Positions 10,307-21,575 of a stretch of 64,000 nucleotides of DNA are shown here, in pieces (the first letter of the stretch is position 1; every line of letters starts with the position of its first letter). Where the stretch lies: contig CM055318.2 in NCBI GenBank assembly GCA_029255685.2, forward strand, positions 27,454,001 through 27,518,000, in the 5' to 3' direction. Under the pieces are notes generated by a model. The model worked only from the letters and a program-made list of their open reading frames with translations. It ran no database searches and was not told the DNA's origin. Source of the DNA: Silene conica. Lineage: Eukaryota; Streptophyta; Magnoliopsida; Caryophyllales; Caryophyllaceae. The translations under genes and the position numbers were made by a program.

Positions 10307-11065
10307 ATTTCCAGTCACCTCTCCTCGAGTGGCCTTGAGATATATATAATGACATGGATGGACAATCCTATTGACGTATTTTCTTCGTTCGATACAGATC
10401 ACAATGACCCAGTAAATGTCCATCAGCCTCCTTTTACGGCGCGACCTGGGACAAAAACCAAAGCCACCGGAATACCATACCAACTTAGACAAATAGTCGC
10501 AAGGCTAAAGAATTGACTCGAAGGAATAATTGAAATCCTCGCCACGACCAGGCAACATAAAAGACTCTATAAATGGTCACTATCCGACAAAATGTCTCTA
10601 CATTCTGTCTATGTAATTGACCAGCCATCTCTATGGCCATATGACAGTCGAACTCGTCATCTAACCCCTTACAATCTAGTCAATCCGAGACGTCAACTCA
10701 TTAAGTAACTAGGGACACTATACAATGTTAATCCAGTTCACTTAATAGGGTTCGACATTGTCACTACAACCTATTTGGATAAAAACAAAGTATAACTATT
10801 ATCCAGTTAGCACTGAATATATAAGAGTTGAAAAATTCAAACGATAAATGCTATTATGATATATGTAAAAATTGATACACTATCAGATTGTTACATATCA
10901 TATAATCTGCAGAATTTTAATTGCCCTATTTCAATCACATTGAAACGACATGACTATCATGTTTAGCCTTCAACAAGACCTTGGTTTAAAATCATTGACA
11001 CCTCATTTTATCAAACCAACAATTGCTATTTCCCATTGTTTCACATGACTGAAATCACATGTAAC
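10307..11065 (-). other. E1 interior, non-coding part near the 3' LTR
   Basis: No coding remnant is clear here. The sequence is alignable by eye in patches to the same part of E5 (45860-46500), so it belongs to the shared non-coding body of this family. Frames at 10082-10273 and 10247-10492 are not supported as genes. Confidence 0.5.
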
Positions 11066-11329
11066 TTAATTAAGTACATGTCTAGACTTAACTCTGACTA
11101 TGGCACCCTTGCCACGAAAATAACTCCCACTGTTTTCACAGTATATCTTGATAAGATATGCGACTGCATGAGCTACTACTAGCCCTTGCATTGTTTTCAA
11201 ATCCAAGCTACTTCGTATCGCAACATCGAGTGTTATGAAGTACTCAATTTCCGTTGTAAAATCCGCAATGTATGACTGCCTGAAACTCTTCCAGCAGATC
11301 AACTCCTCACAGCCAATATGAGATTTCAA
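11066..11329 (-). pseudogene. copia RNase H remnant in E1
   Basis: The minus-strand frame carries the order of motifs seen in copia RNase H: a 'YIADFTTEIEY' block (usually ending TEAEY), then 'IYCENSGS' (usually CDNSGA) and a final 'RVKSRHVL' (usually a Lys/Arg-rich HI or HL block). Catalytic positions are degraded and nothing upstream of it is readable as reverse transcriptase. It sits close to the 3' LTR, as RNase H should. This shows that E1 descends from an element that once had pol. Confidence 0.6.
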
Positions 11330-13933
11330 GCAATCCCTATATGTTTTAAAGGATGGTGTTTAATGTATCTTTTACATAAACCACAACAAACATTCATGTA
11401 ACTCCTTACATGAATTATAAATATAAAAATATCAAAACACTTAGTTTTATTTTCTTAGTTCTTCTCAAGTACTAAATAATAACTAATTTGGCTATTAAAT
11501 GACCTTCACTTAACTTTGATTAATAAAACTCGCAATACTCAAAGTATATGAATTGTTAAGGCAATAATACATCATAGCGTATAAAATTAATCCGACAGCG
11601 GAAACAATTCGAATCAATTCGATTAACGAGTTCAACTTGTTTGAACTAGTCAAGCATCTCATCTACATAAGACTCCTAATAAAACGCCTATATCTCTCCT
11701 TGATTTATCTAATAAATTTGGATATTTTAAGATGTATTAATATTCTCCTAAGTCTTTCATCATTCCAAATGATTTATATACCAACTATATAAAGACTCAT
11801 AAGACCACCATACACCCACTAAACTTCATGTGTAAACATAATTCCTCAACATTTTGAGTAATGTTTTATAATACGATCAACTAATAATTTCAACTCCATG
11901 ATGCTCTCTTAAGATTTCTTCTGAAGTTAGCTACAAAACCCTTTAAATGTGTCAAACACACTTCTTCTTCTAGAACGGATCAAATTCGGGAAGATAGTTT
12001 TGATATCCTACTATCAAATTGACAATTATGAAATGCAACAATTACCAGTATAATCCGAGTTTATAGAAGCATTGAAACTGGTGCAAAACCCTTTTTTCAC
12101 CAATTAAACCTAGAAAACATCTTTTTATTCAAGTCAATTACATTGAAGAGGTCAAACATCTTCATGTAAATATACCAGGTTATTTACCTGATAATTACAC
12201 TTGAATTCTAATTCGGATTAAGATGACTTCTATAGTCATTGCATAGAGTTGAAACTAGAAACAACCTTTTAAACAACCTCTTTGTAAGAAAGAGGTATCA
12301 TAATTTTTTTTATATATTTTTTAAATAACGATTTATCACCTTTAGTCACTTTCAAAAAGTAACACTATATCATCATCTCTAAAGAGTGATGGATTTTAAC
12401 CTGACCTCGTAGATTCCGAACAAATAAACACTCTATTTGACAATAAGAAAACAATTTTCTCGCGTCATTTGTGGCTCTTCAACATTTTCTCCCACTCTGT
12501 CATTTAGAAATAGACCTCTTTTCTATAAAGACAGTATCATGAGCCACAAACACTTTATTCTCATGAACTTGTAGGATAAATGACCACATGTTTTTATCCG
12601 GACAACTTACAAATTAGGTACTATACCTTTCCATATCTAATACGGAGTGAATATGTTGTTTAAAAAGGTACTTTGACTTAGTGGTAAAAAGAAATTAGTA
12701 GACAAAATAGAAAGACCTCAATTATAAAATCAAGTGGTTCAATAAAACTTGATTAAGATAAAAAAACATATCGTATAAGTTCTTTATCTCTTTCCAACCA
12801 CACCTTATCGAATAATGCGTGTTACGGAAAGATTTTAACTTGTGATACTGTATCATATTACTTTTGGTAACTAACAAAAATCATCACTTAGTTATACTTT
12901 CCACGATCGGATCGTTAAACGTTGATCTTATAGTCTTACTGGTAAAAATATTTACTTTAAAAACCGTTTGATCTCATCAAGAGTTTATCTTTATACCTTG
13001 TTTAGTATATATACCACTATTTTTCTAAACTGAAGGTAAAAGAAAAGAAGTAAATGTAATCTACTCTGATTGAATTTGTTATTCGATCATGCACATCCAC
13101 ATGTGATTAGGATGAATAACGACTCTTATGCTAAATTTCCTTTTCACCAAAAAGGTACGAGTTATCTTGCTTGGAATACAAGATTCGCATATAGCATAAG
13201 ATTCACAATCAAATGATTCACGAAGACCTAGTTTACACTAGTCTATGAATGCAATTTCAATCCAGAACTAAGATTATATCGGGATCACCAAAATAATTAT
13301 GAACCTTTTATATGCTATATGCTATATATAAATTTATCTAGTTTAGGTGAAGAATAACCAATATTTTGATTGGCATAGCCATAGATCATATCATGGCAAA
13401 TTTGGGTACAACCTTTGTTTATATCACATGAGTGAAACCCTATGTGTCTTTATAAAACTTTTATTAAAACAAAATTCTAAATCCAAAAACTAGATTAAGT
13501 ACATATTTATAATACTTATAAGCCTCATAATGGAATGACAACTACTCTAGTTCCATTTTCTACGAGATAGTTAACATTAGTTAAAAGCTAACCGTCACAC
13601 GACTATCATCTCATGAACCAATAACAATTATTATAACCACTATCGATATCAAATATTGATGAAGTGGTAGAAGTATAACTAATGTCAATCATATAGATAT
13701 CTAGAAAAGAAGGAACCTTTTAGGTGTCACACACCTAACTTTCTTATTCAAAAATTAGGTTTTTTTTTTCTACTAATGTAATATTTCAATTAAAATATCA
13801 ACAAATTTGGTTAGGATTGGCCTTGTACTATGGTTTGGTGTTACTATTCACAATAGCTTATCACGGACCTTTGCCATAAACCAAAAATTTGAACCAAATT
13901 CCCTCTTGAACCTCGTCCTAATCTTAACTATTA

Positions 13934-13935
<2 letters not shown>
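11330..13935 (-). other. E1 interior, decayed
   Basis: No domain is recognisable on either strand. The stretch is AT-rich with scattered 'tctcccact' motifs (for example near 12489). Given its place between RNase H remnant and leader it is probably decayed pol and gag, but I cannot align it to either. Confidence 0.45.

Positions 13936-14009
<74 letters not shown>
13936..14009. repeat. (AT)n microsatellite
   Basis: An uninterrupted AT dinucleotide run of about 74 bases inside E1. The open frames made of alternating Ile and Tyr on both strands are produced by this run and are not genes. Confidence 0.97.
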
Positions 14010-14013
<4 letters not shown>

Positions 14014-16385
14014 CTCTTAGAGCTCCCAATCACTTGTAAGAAACTTAGTGAAGTGGTTGTGGTCATTGGTTAATCATGATTTCAAGCAAATCATATTACC
14101 AATCAGTTCCTAACGAATTTAAGTACTTAAACAATTGAAGTATATATAACCATTTATCTCACGAGCAATAAGATTGTAGTAATATTGTTGTAAATAAAAT
14201 GATATTGTAAAATCGAAACAATTTTGATTTAAGCAAAATTCAGTTTATCCTCTTCATAAGAGATCTTTACAACAAACAATATGAGGATCAAATGCAAGTT
14301 CATTTTTCTAATTAGCTATGGTGGTAAATCGGAGAAAAGATGAATAATCGATTAAACAAGTTACCGTATACTCTTAGAAAACTATTTTTCATGTATAACG
14401 GATTATCGATTCTATAAATGGAGGAGCGAGTTGAATATATATAATCATTGCGTGATATAATATAATAAATGGAATAAGTGGGAAATTGAACATTCATCGT
14501 CAATAAATACTTGAAAAATAAATTTAACAAGTTTCAATAAATAGGCATTTATATAATGATCTCCCACTGAATTATATAAACGATTCTAAGACCCATCTTT
14601 ATATAAACAAGGCACGGTGAGCCGATTCATCCCTTATTTATATAAATTTGGTGAGTCAACAATTTGGCTGATTCTACCACTAGAACTCTTGGTTGACAGA
14701 TTTTCTCAAAAAACTATCTGTTAGCCCCGGAACTAATCATGGACACGGTGAGGCCGATTCATCCCACATTAATCCGATTGAGTCCAACCAATTTTCACGT
14801 GTAATAACTTTTATTACCCTACTTACCCAACGTAAAAAGAGAGTACCCCGATAGGCCGAGCCTACCTCTAATGAAGAAGGGATTCATAGGTGTTAATACT
14901 TGGTAAGGCTTTTATCTCAATTTTAAAAGTGAGAGATCTTATCAATTTAATTATCTATCACTTTTAAGTGAACAAAATTGGTGAGTGATAGACAATTGAA
15001 TCAACAACGGAAAAATAAATAAAAAACATGTAGTGACGATTTGGCATGAAGATAAGCAACAAATAAAATCCTTATATGGCCACCTAGGTAATCTAATTAA
15101 CTATTGTATTACACTTCGGAAACCAACTCCTTGGTCCCTAGGGTCTTCAATGAAATGACCTCCTTCTTTTAGATTTCGGAACTCCTATCCGAAAATAATG
15201 CCGTCTTTTAGGAAATTCCGTCTTTTACAAAATCAATAATATTACTAGAAATAAAATTATATGGCAATATCCTATTATACAAATTATAACTAAAATAAAA
15301 CTATTAATTAATTACAAATTAGCGATACGAAATCGCAATAAATTACAAATTAAATCGGTATTCCCATACATTGTGGGTAATACCAATTTCTACCTATGGC
15401 CATATAAGGTAAAATTACATTAATTTAAATACATTCATCCATATGAATAATAAAATGCATTGTAATAAATATGACATGCCAAATCGTCCAACTTACCAAC
15501 AACGATCATGCGAGCTTGTTAAGTGAGATTTTTAACCATTAAAAATTCCTAATCAATTCTTAAAACAATTTTAAGATGGATCTCTCATTATAATCTGGTC
15601 CAACCTCAAAATGATTAGTCACACTAATTAATTTGACATTATATGGGTTTAATATACATTTTATGATAAAAATAACATAATAATTCTTGATTATTATGAA
15701 AACAATCCATTAAATTAATAAAAATTATGGAAAATAAAATTTTAAAATTTTATATATTATGGTCTTGTACCAAAATGCCATGCATGTGGGAAAAAAAAGA
15801 TTATGAAATTAATTTAAACATATATCACAATATTTATCGGTGAATTGCAATTTTACGATTTAATTCCAAATTAAATCATAAAATAAAATAAATTAAAAAA
15901 AAACTTTTTGACATTATGGAACAATTTCCAGGAGCCAAAAATCAAAAAAATTCCGTGCCCAAAATTTAAATAATTATTTATTTGTAAAATAACCATTATA
16001 TATCAATTTTTATCAAATAAAAATCAATAAACTATCTAAATTAATCACATTAACTTAAAAATTTCTATTTATCACAAATAGAACATGCATATGGTTATTT
16101 CCAAATAAACATTGCATACATAAAATTAACATGCAACTTAATTTAATTAACTCTTATAATCAATTTTAATGCATGTTCTTCTAATTTTATGTCATATTAA
16201 GTAAAAATAAGTCATAAATTTTTACATAAATTAAATATTTGACCCATATCACTATATGACCAGATTATATACATGCAAGACCATATTTTTTGATAAAACT
16301 AATTTTAACATCAAAATATCAATTTTACTAATTTATCTCATAAACTCATAAAATCGTCTAAGACAACATGCATGTATGTAACAAT
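14010..16385 (-). other. E1 leader region
   Basis: Non-coding. The block 14550-14930, with 'ccgattcatccc', 'ccctacttacccaacgt' and 'gaagaagggattcat', matches 49170-49510 in E5, where it lies between primer site and gag. The E1 interior downstream of this block (toward 13000-14300) holds no readable gag, so gag has been lost or decayed. Confidence 0.55.
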
Positions 16386-16397
16386 GCTCTGATACCA
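16386..16397 (-). promoter_or_regulatory. E1 primer binding site (tRNA-Met type)
   Basis: Read on the minus strand this is TGGTATCAGAGC, two bases from the end of the LTR at 16400. It fixes the direction of E1. Confidence 0.85.
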
Positions 16398-16399
16398 GT

Positions 16400-17678
16400 T
16401 GTTAGGAATTTAGACCTCATTATACTCTGTAATGATATTAAAATTACAAGCTAATTTCATAAGGTGGTCTAAATAATACATGCATGTAAAAATTAATAAG
16501 AAGAAATTTTCTTGCATTGGTAAGATGATTGGCACTAAAAATGTCTCCTACCTTTGTAGTTCTTGAGATATAATAGTGTAGGATGATCCTCCATAACCCA
16601 AGTCACCAAAATAGGTGACCTCTATTATTAGTTGCACCCAAGACTAGCCAAAAAAAAACACTAAGTATATTAACTAGATATAGTTTAGTGTAAACCTTGT
16701 TTTTATACTATAAATATTATTACTTTGATAATATAAGAAGTATATTAATTTTTGTGAATTTATTTTGATGAAGATTGATCAACTTTTGATCAATTTTAGA
16801 GGTTGAAGATGAAGATCTTAAGTCTTCTCATTTTCCTCTTAAATGGCTTAACAAGAAGTATGTATTTAGAGGATTTTGATTCTCTAGATTTTTCCACTAA
16901 GAATAAGTGGAATAGTAGCATATTTATAGGCCATCAAATGTAAACAAATAAGCTTATAATACTCATACACATGAGTGGAAGACAAAGACCTATTATGGTC
17001 ACATTATCTCCATATTCTCGGTTTACATATGGTATTCCGGGTCTTATTTCGTCTTTCAACATTTGTCCTTCAAATGCTTATAAGTCGTATATTTTATTAT
17101 TTTATATAATAAAAATATTTATTTGATTATTTAACACTTAAATAATACAAAGTAGTAAATAAAATACACTTAACATTTAAGTGTCATTTTATCATTTTCA
17201 ACATAAAATAAGTTTTATAAAACTCGTTTAGCTAATTTTACAACTTCTTGTAACATTAAATCGCTAATTAACTCCATCTCATAAATAATACAAAATATGT
17301 ATATATTTAGTAAATTAACTATTAATTACTAAATATCGTATTACATTTATTATTCAACTATCATATAACTGAATAATAAAATGCTATGGCTCGAGTACTT
17401 TACTCTTCATCAAACATTAAATTCACTTGACTAATAAAAGTCAACCTAAACAAAGAATTAATTAACTTGTATCTTATACAAATAAGTAATTTTTCCATTT
17501 GGGCATCATCCTATAGGTGTGATCTAAAGCGATCAGCTGGTCACCGCCGTCATACGACAGTAATGTCAAACTCTAGTAAGCCAATCATTACCGATTAACG
17601 TTGACCAGCTGACAAATATAAAAATATATAAATCCCTAATATTCCTTGTACGAGATTTATTGTGTAGAAGCATTATTG
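16400..17678 (-). repeat. E1 5' LTR (uninterrupted, end-truncated)
   Basis: Same sequence as the left LTR without its four insertions. It begins TGTTAGG but ends after 'gcattattg'; the last 20 bases of the left copy (tggaggacactactccaaca) are missing and unrelated sequence starts at 17679. It holds the conserved hairpin at 17533-17612. Confidence 0.88.
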
Positions 17679-17744
17679 GTGTAAAAAGTACTGTATTGAG
17701 TAAAAATACGTGCTGCGAAAATAAATTGCGATTATAAACAAGTG

Positions 17745-19600
17745 TATTTTGTAATTTTGTAAATATTTTAATAAAACAATAATTACTCCAATATGATAAT
17801 TATTTTCATTTTTTTTCCGTACATTAGGGGAAAAATAATTAAAATAACACCGTTAAAAATTTAAAAAGTGAAAGTTGATTTCATTGACAATAATTATAGT
17901 TAGTTGAAAACATGATTTAGTACATAAAAATACCGTATACATAAGATAAAAATACATGAAAAATGAATGAGCTAAAATTCTACGCAATAATAAAATGCAT
18001 TCCAAACTAATTTTAGTTACGAAAGTTTTGCCAAATATGCCCAATGAGATCAATTTTCAGAGCGATATGGCTGGCACGCACGAATCTCGCCATGAATTTC
18101 TACGAATCTTTCTTGAGCCGATCTTCTACGATGATGATATTCATACAGATTGTCACTAGCTGATGTCAGATTATCTTCTATGAACTTTGCTATTATGTTT
18201 TCATAGTTAAGATAAGTTTCTCGTTCATTTTTCACTATCATATATATTATGCATAATAATACAAGCCATAAGAATTTTTCCCATCATAATTCGATCCCAA
18301 ATAAGACAAGGGCGTTTGATAAACGCAAATCGAGCTTGTAAAACGCCGAAAGCACGTCCAAAATATTTTCGACAACTTACTTGTCGAGCTGCAAATAACT
18401 TATGCTCTTAAATTTGAGGCGCATTAATTGATTTAACAAATGTTTCCCACCTCGAATATATACCCATCAGCAAGATAATATCTCATATTTTACTCTCTAC
18501 CATTTACTGTGAAATTAACAGTTGAGGCAGGTTCTTCTAAAATTTCATTAAATAGAGAGGACGTTGAAGAACATTAATATCATTCAGCGAGCCTGGTGTG
18601 TCGAAGAAGGCATGCCATATCCATAAATCGTACGAACCATCAGCTTCCAAAACGACTGTTGGCTTTGAACTTCTGCCCGAATATTGTCCCGCCCATGCTG
18701 TTGGACAATTTTTCCACTCCTAATGCATGCAATCAATGCTGCCCAACATGCCGGGAAATCCACGATCCTCCCCCATATGAAGTAACCTTGCTAAATCTTG
18801 AGGGTTAGGTTTGCGTAGATACTCATTCCCAAAAGTGAATATCACAGCTTCGATAAACGACTTAGGAGAGTCTCTTATGGATGTATCACTCATACGCAAA
18901 TATTCATCGACTAAATCAGTAGACGTACCATATGCTAAAACTCTTGAAGCAGCCGTACATCTCTACAATGGTGACAAACTAAGTCTCTTATTACTGCATG
19001 GTCATTGTTGAAAAAATCGATCGTTGACGGATAGAGCATTAACTATGCGCATGAATACATGTTTGTGCATGTGAAACCTTCGACGGAATAGCTCATCGGG
19101 ATGGACCGGATCCCTAAAGTAGTCATTGTATAACTGGCTATGACCCCCTTCACGATTCCTCTCAATGTTTCTTCTACGATGTCTAGGGGGATGAACTGAT
19201 TGTTGTATATTTCTATTGACATGTTCCTGAATGCGTTGAGCTATAAGGCTTTGTACAGCCCTAATTGTTCATCCATTTTAGCTTCCCATTCATAATCAGA
19301 AAACCTATTTTGATCGACAGTATTGTCGTTTGAAGAATTTGAACTGGAACTTGACTCAGACATTGTAATTTTTTTTGAGTTTATTGTATAATATTTAAAA
19401 TTAATTGATAGAAGGAAAATAAAACAGTAATTTTATTCAACTACGTTGGGTATATATAAGTTTTTTTTTGTCCAACGGCTATATTTCAATCCAACGGATA
19501 TAATCATTTCAACGACTATATTTCAATCCAACGGATATAATCATTTCAACGGCTATATTTCAACCGCTATATTTCAATTCAACTGATATAATTGCATCGA
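17745..19600 (-). mobile_element. PIF/Harbinger element (ends not fixed)
   Basis: It includes a Harbinger transposase on the minus strand, its 3' flank (17745-18049, repeated at 1189-1484) and, upstream of the start codon, a tandem array of 'caacggctatatttcaat' and 'ccaacggatataatcattt' units at about 19471-19600. Such arrays are common upstream of plant Harbinger genes. I could not find clean inverted ends or a TWA target duplication, so the limits are approximate. Confidence 0.65.
18050..19363 (-). pseudogene. PIF/Harbinger transposase (ALP1-like nuclease fold), inactive
   Basis: The ATG at 19363 opens a Ser/Asn-rich N-terminus. In three frames the usual order follows: 'HPDELFRRRFHMHKHVFMRI', 'SFIEAVIFTFGNEYLRKPN', 'GFPGMLGSIDCMH', 'GSYDLWIWHAFF', 'VSCRKYFGRAFGVLQARF' and a charged C-terminus ending at 18050. 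The Asp in GSIDCMH is the expected first catalytic acid. The Trp that normally follows MH is replaced by a TAG at 18720-18722. Another TAG lies at 19241-19243 and several frame changes occur. Plant families of this kind need a second Myb-like protein; I saw no such gene beside it. Full length would be about 400 residues. Confidence 0.85.
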
Positions 19601-20771
19601 CTATATTTGCATCATACGAGATCATTGCTTACGTGTTTTAGGTAATCAACTTGACGATCCTAGTTTACGTATTTGACATAATAATTAAGTCATTATTAAA
19701 CAAAAAAAAAATTGTAAGAAATGGTGTAGACCCTTTTCTCAAAAAATTGTAACAAATCGTCATTGTTGTTTGATTTATAGTCTTTGCTCCTTCCTCTAAA
19801 CACATGTTTATTGTGATTTAATGATCTGTTAGTTCATACTAATCACATTTTAAACAAATTAACTGAATTTAACTCGACTTAAAAACGTGTTAATTACTTA
19901 AATCTAGATTTAACATAAACGTAAAAAATCTGATGAGACTGAGGGAATACTACTTAATGAGTAACATGATTTAAATCGGAAATTTTTGGGAGCGAACTAG
20001 TAATACTATAATCCGGTAATTGAACAACCGATTTCTAATAAATCTCCGTTCCGTCACTGACGATATTGATATATTACGATGTATTCCGAACAATACCTAT
20101 CGATTCGAGCAATGACATCGGAAGACATGATTACAACAGGAGTTTCCTTGAAGGTAGATGATTCATGCTAAAAAAATAAAACAACCTTTTTGATTGTCAC
20201 TCACTTGCTAGGTTGTCGATTATTAGCTTGATTGTTACTGGCTATGAAAGCAGATGATACATTAAAGATCGGACAGGTATTTTCTAACGAGTTTCTTCTT
20301 CATTTTTCATCTTCTGGAACTAAATGTTGTTTTGCTAGCAAATAATGATTCAACGTACAGTTCATTAGACAAAATTTCTTTTGAGTTAATTGGTAATGGA
20401 CTACACAAATCAATTTGACTAGTTGATAAGTTCAAATAATTTCAACAAAATATATTACCTCCGTTAATTGAAGAATTATAATTCATTGTTCATATTTTTA
20501 GTACTGCAATTAAATTCGGGAAAAGATATGACTAGAGTTGGGTTGTTTAGGTTTAGAAAAAAAGATATGATACAAAAATTTAATAAAAAAATTTATGTGA
20601 AAGAGTAAAATTCGTATATGAAAAAATAATTCCGATGATATAATCGTTCATGGCTCGTATCATCGTATGTAATTGGAACTTCATAATGAAATTGAAAATG
20701 TTGATATTATTCTCTAGTTCAATGACATTGTGAATAGGATTATACCAATTGGCGACCTAGTCACACAAGTA
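19601..20771. other. unassigned DNA
   Basis: No gene or element end could be supported. Short frames here have no recognisable content. Confidence 0.4.
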
Positions 20772-21329
20772 TAGAGTTATCAAATGGCCCAGGTTCGATG
20801 GCCCAACTCGATTTAACCAGATTTTTTCTCGGGTTTTGGTCTAATATTTTAGCCCAAAAAGCCCGTGGCCCGGCCCGAAAGAAGTCGATATAAATATAGG
20901 GCCGGGTTTGGGCTAACCTAAAAGTCCGATTTTTATCACTAATACATTTAATTATCAACTTTGCAAATATTTTTATATTTTTATCGTACAACTTTAATTA
21001 TTTAATGGACTAATATTTTTTTGTCAACTCATGAATTATCTATGGTATTATGATATTGTTCTCGTGACCAAAAGAGTAGAACTCAAACATGTAAGACTTG
21101 AAAAAATTATTTTGTTGCTTATAAATTATTCACATATGCATTTTATTGATTGTTTCGTATTGTATCATTTTGGCCCGTTTTAGCCCATTTTGGCTGGAAT
21201 AATTATGGGCTTGGGCCAACAAATACGGCCCACTCTTCCGATCCGGCCCGGCCAACCCATGTATTTGGGCCATTTATTTAGCACGTGCCCTACCCAAACC
21301 CGGCCGAGCCCATCCCATTATCAGGTCTA
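20772..21329. mobile_element. hAT-like non-autonomous element
   Basis: The left end begins TAGAGTTATCAAATGGCCCA; the right end read in reverse begins TAGACCTGATAATGGG. Both are followed by GGCCC-rich stretches (20785-20915 and 21175-21315) around an AT-rich middle. That layout resembles the TAGAGNTGTCAAATGG group of plant hAT-type MITEs. Flanking 8-mers (cacaagta and cactataa) match at only 5 of 8 positions, so the target duplication is doubtful. It sits 250 bases upstream of the dsRNA-binding protein gene and may lie in its promoter. Confidence 0.5.
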
Positions 21330-21575
21330 CACTATAATAACACAAATCATGGAGCTAGTACATGCAATCATGCATTGTATATTTGTATATGCAGTATATC
21401 ATCCAATAAAATAAAAAATAAAGTTTCACTTTCACTCAAAGTACATACAACTCCCTCTAAAAGCATGGGAATAAAAACAAGAGTATTTGTCTAGCTTTAT
21501 AGAACACAAGTAAGCCTTCACAAATTTTACGTGAAACTTTGTTAATTAGTGATGAGTACAAGTTAACAGGAAACC

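Larger units (their letters stand above)
3889..17678 (-). mobile_element. E1: old LTR retrotransposon with long LTRs
   Basis: Two long direct repeats bound this element: 3889-10120 (interrupted by later insertions) and 16400-17678. On the minus strand the 5' LTR is 17678-16400, the primer site lies at 16386-16397, the polypurine run is at 10121-10131 and the 3' LTR is 10120-3889. With the four insertions and their target duplications removed, the left LTR is about 1302 bp. The right LTR is 1279 bp because it lacks about 20 terminal bases where it meets 17679. The interior (6.3 kb) is almost all non-coding, with an RNase H remnant near 11066-11329. No target duplication can be scored because of the truncation. 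The family is related to E5. Confidence 0.85.

Noticed and set aside
13807..14073. Frames with alternating Ile-Tyr
   Set aside because: Produced by the AT dinucleotide run; no start or domain context.
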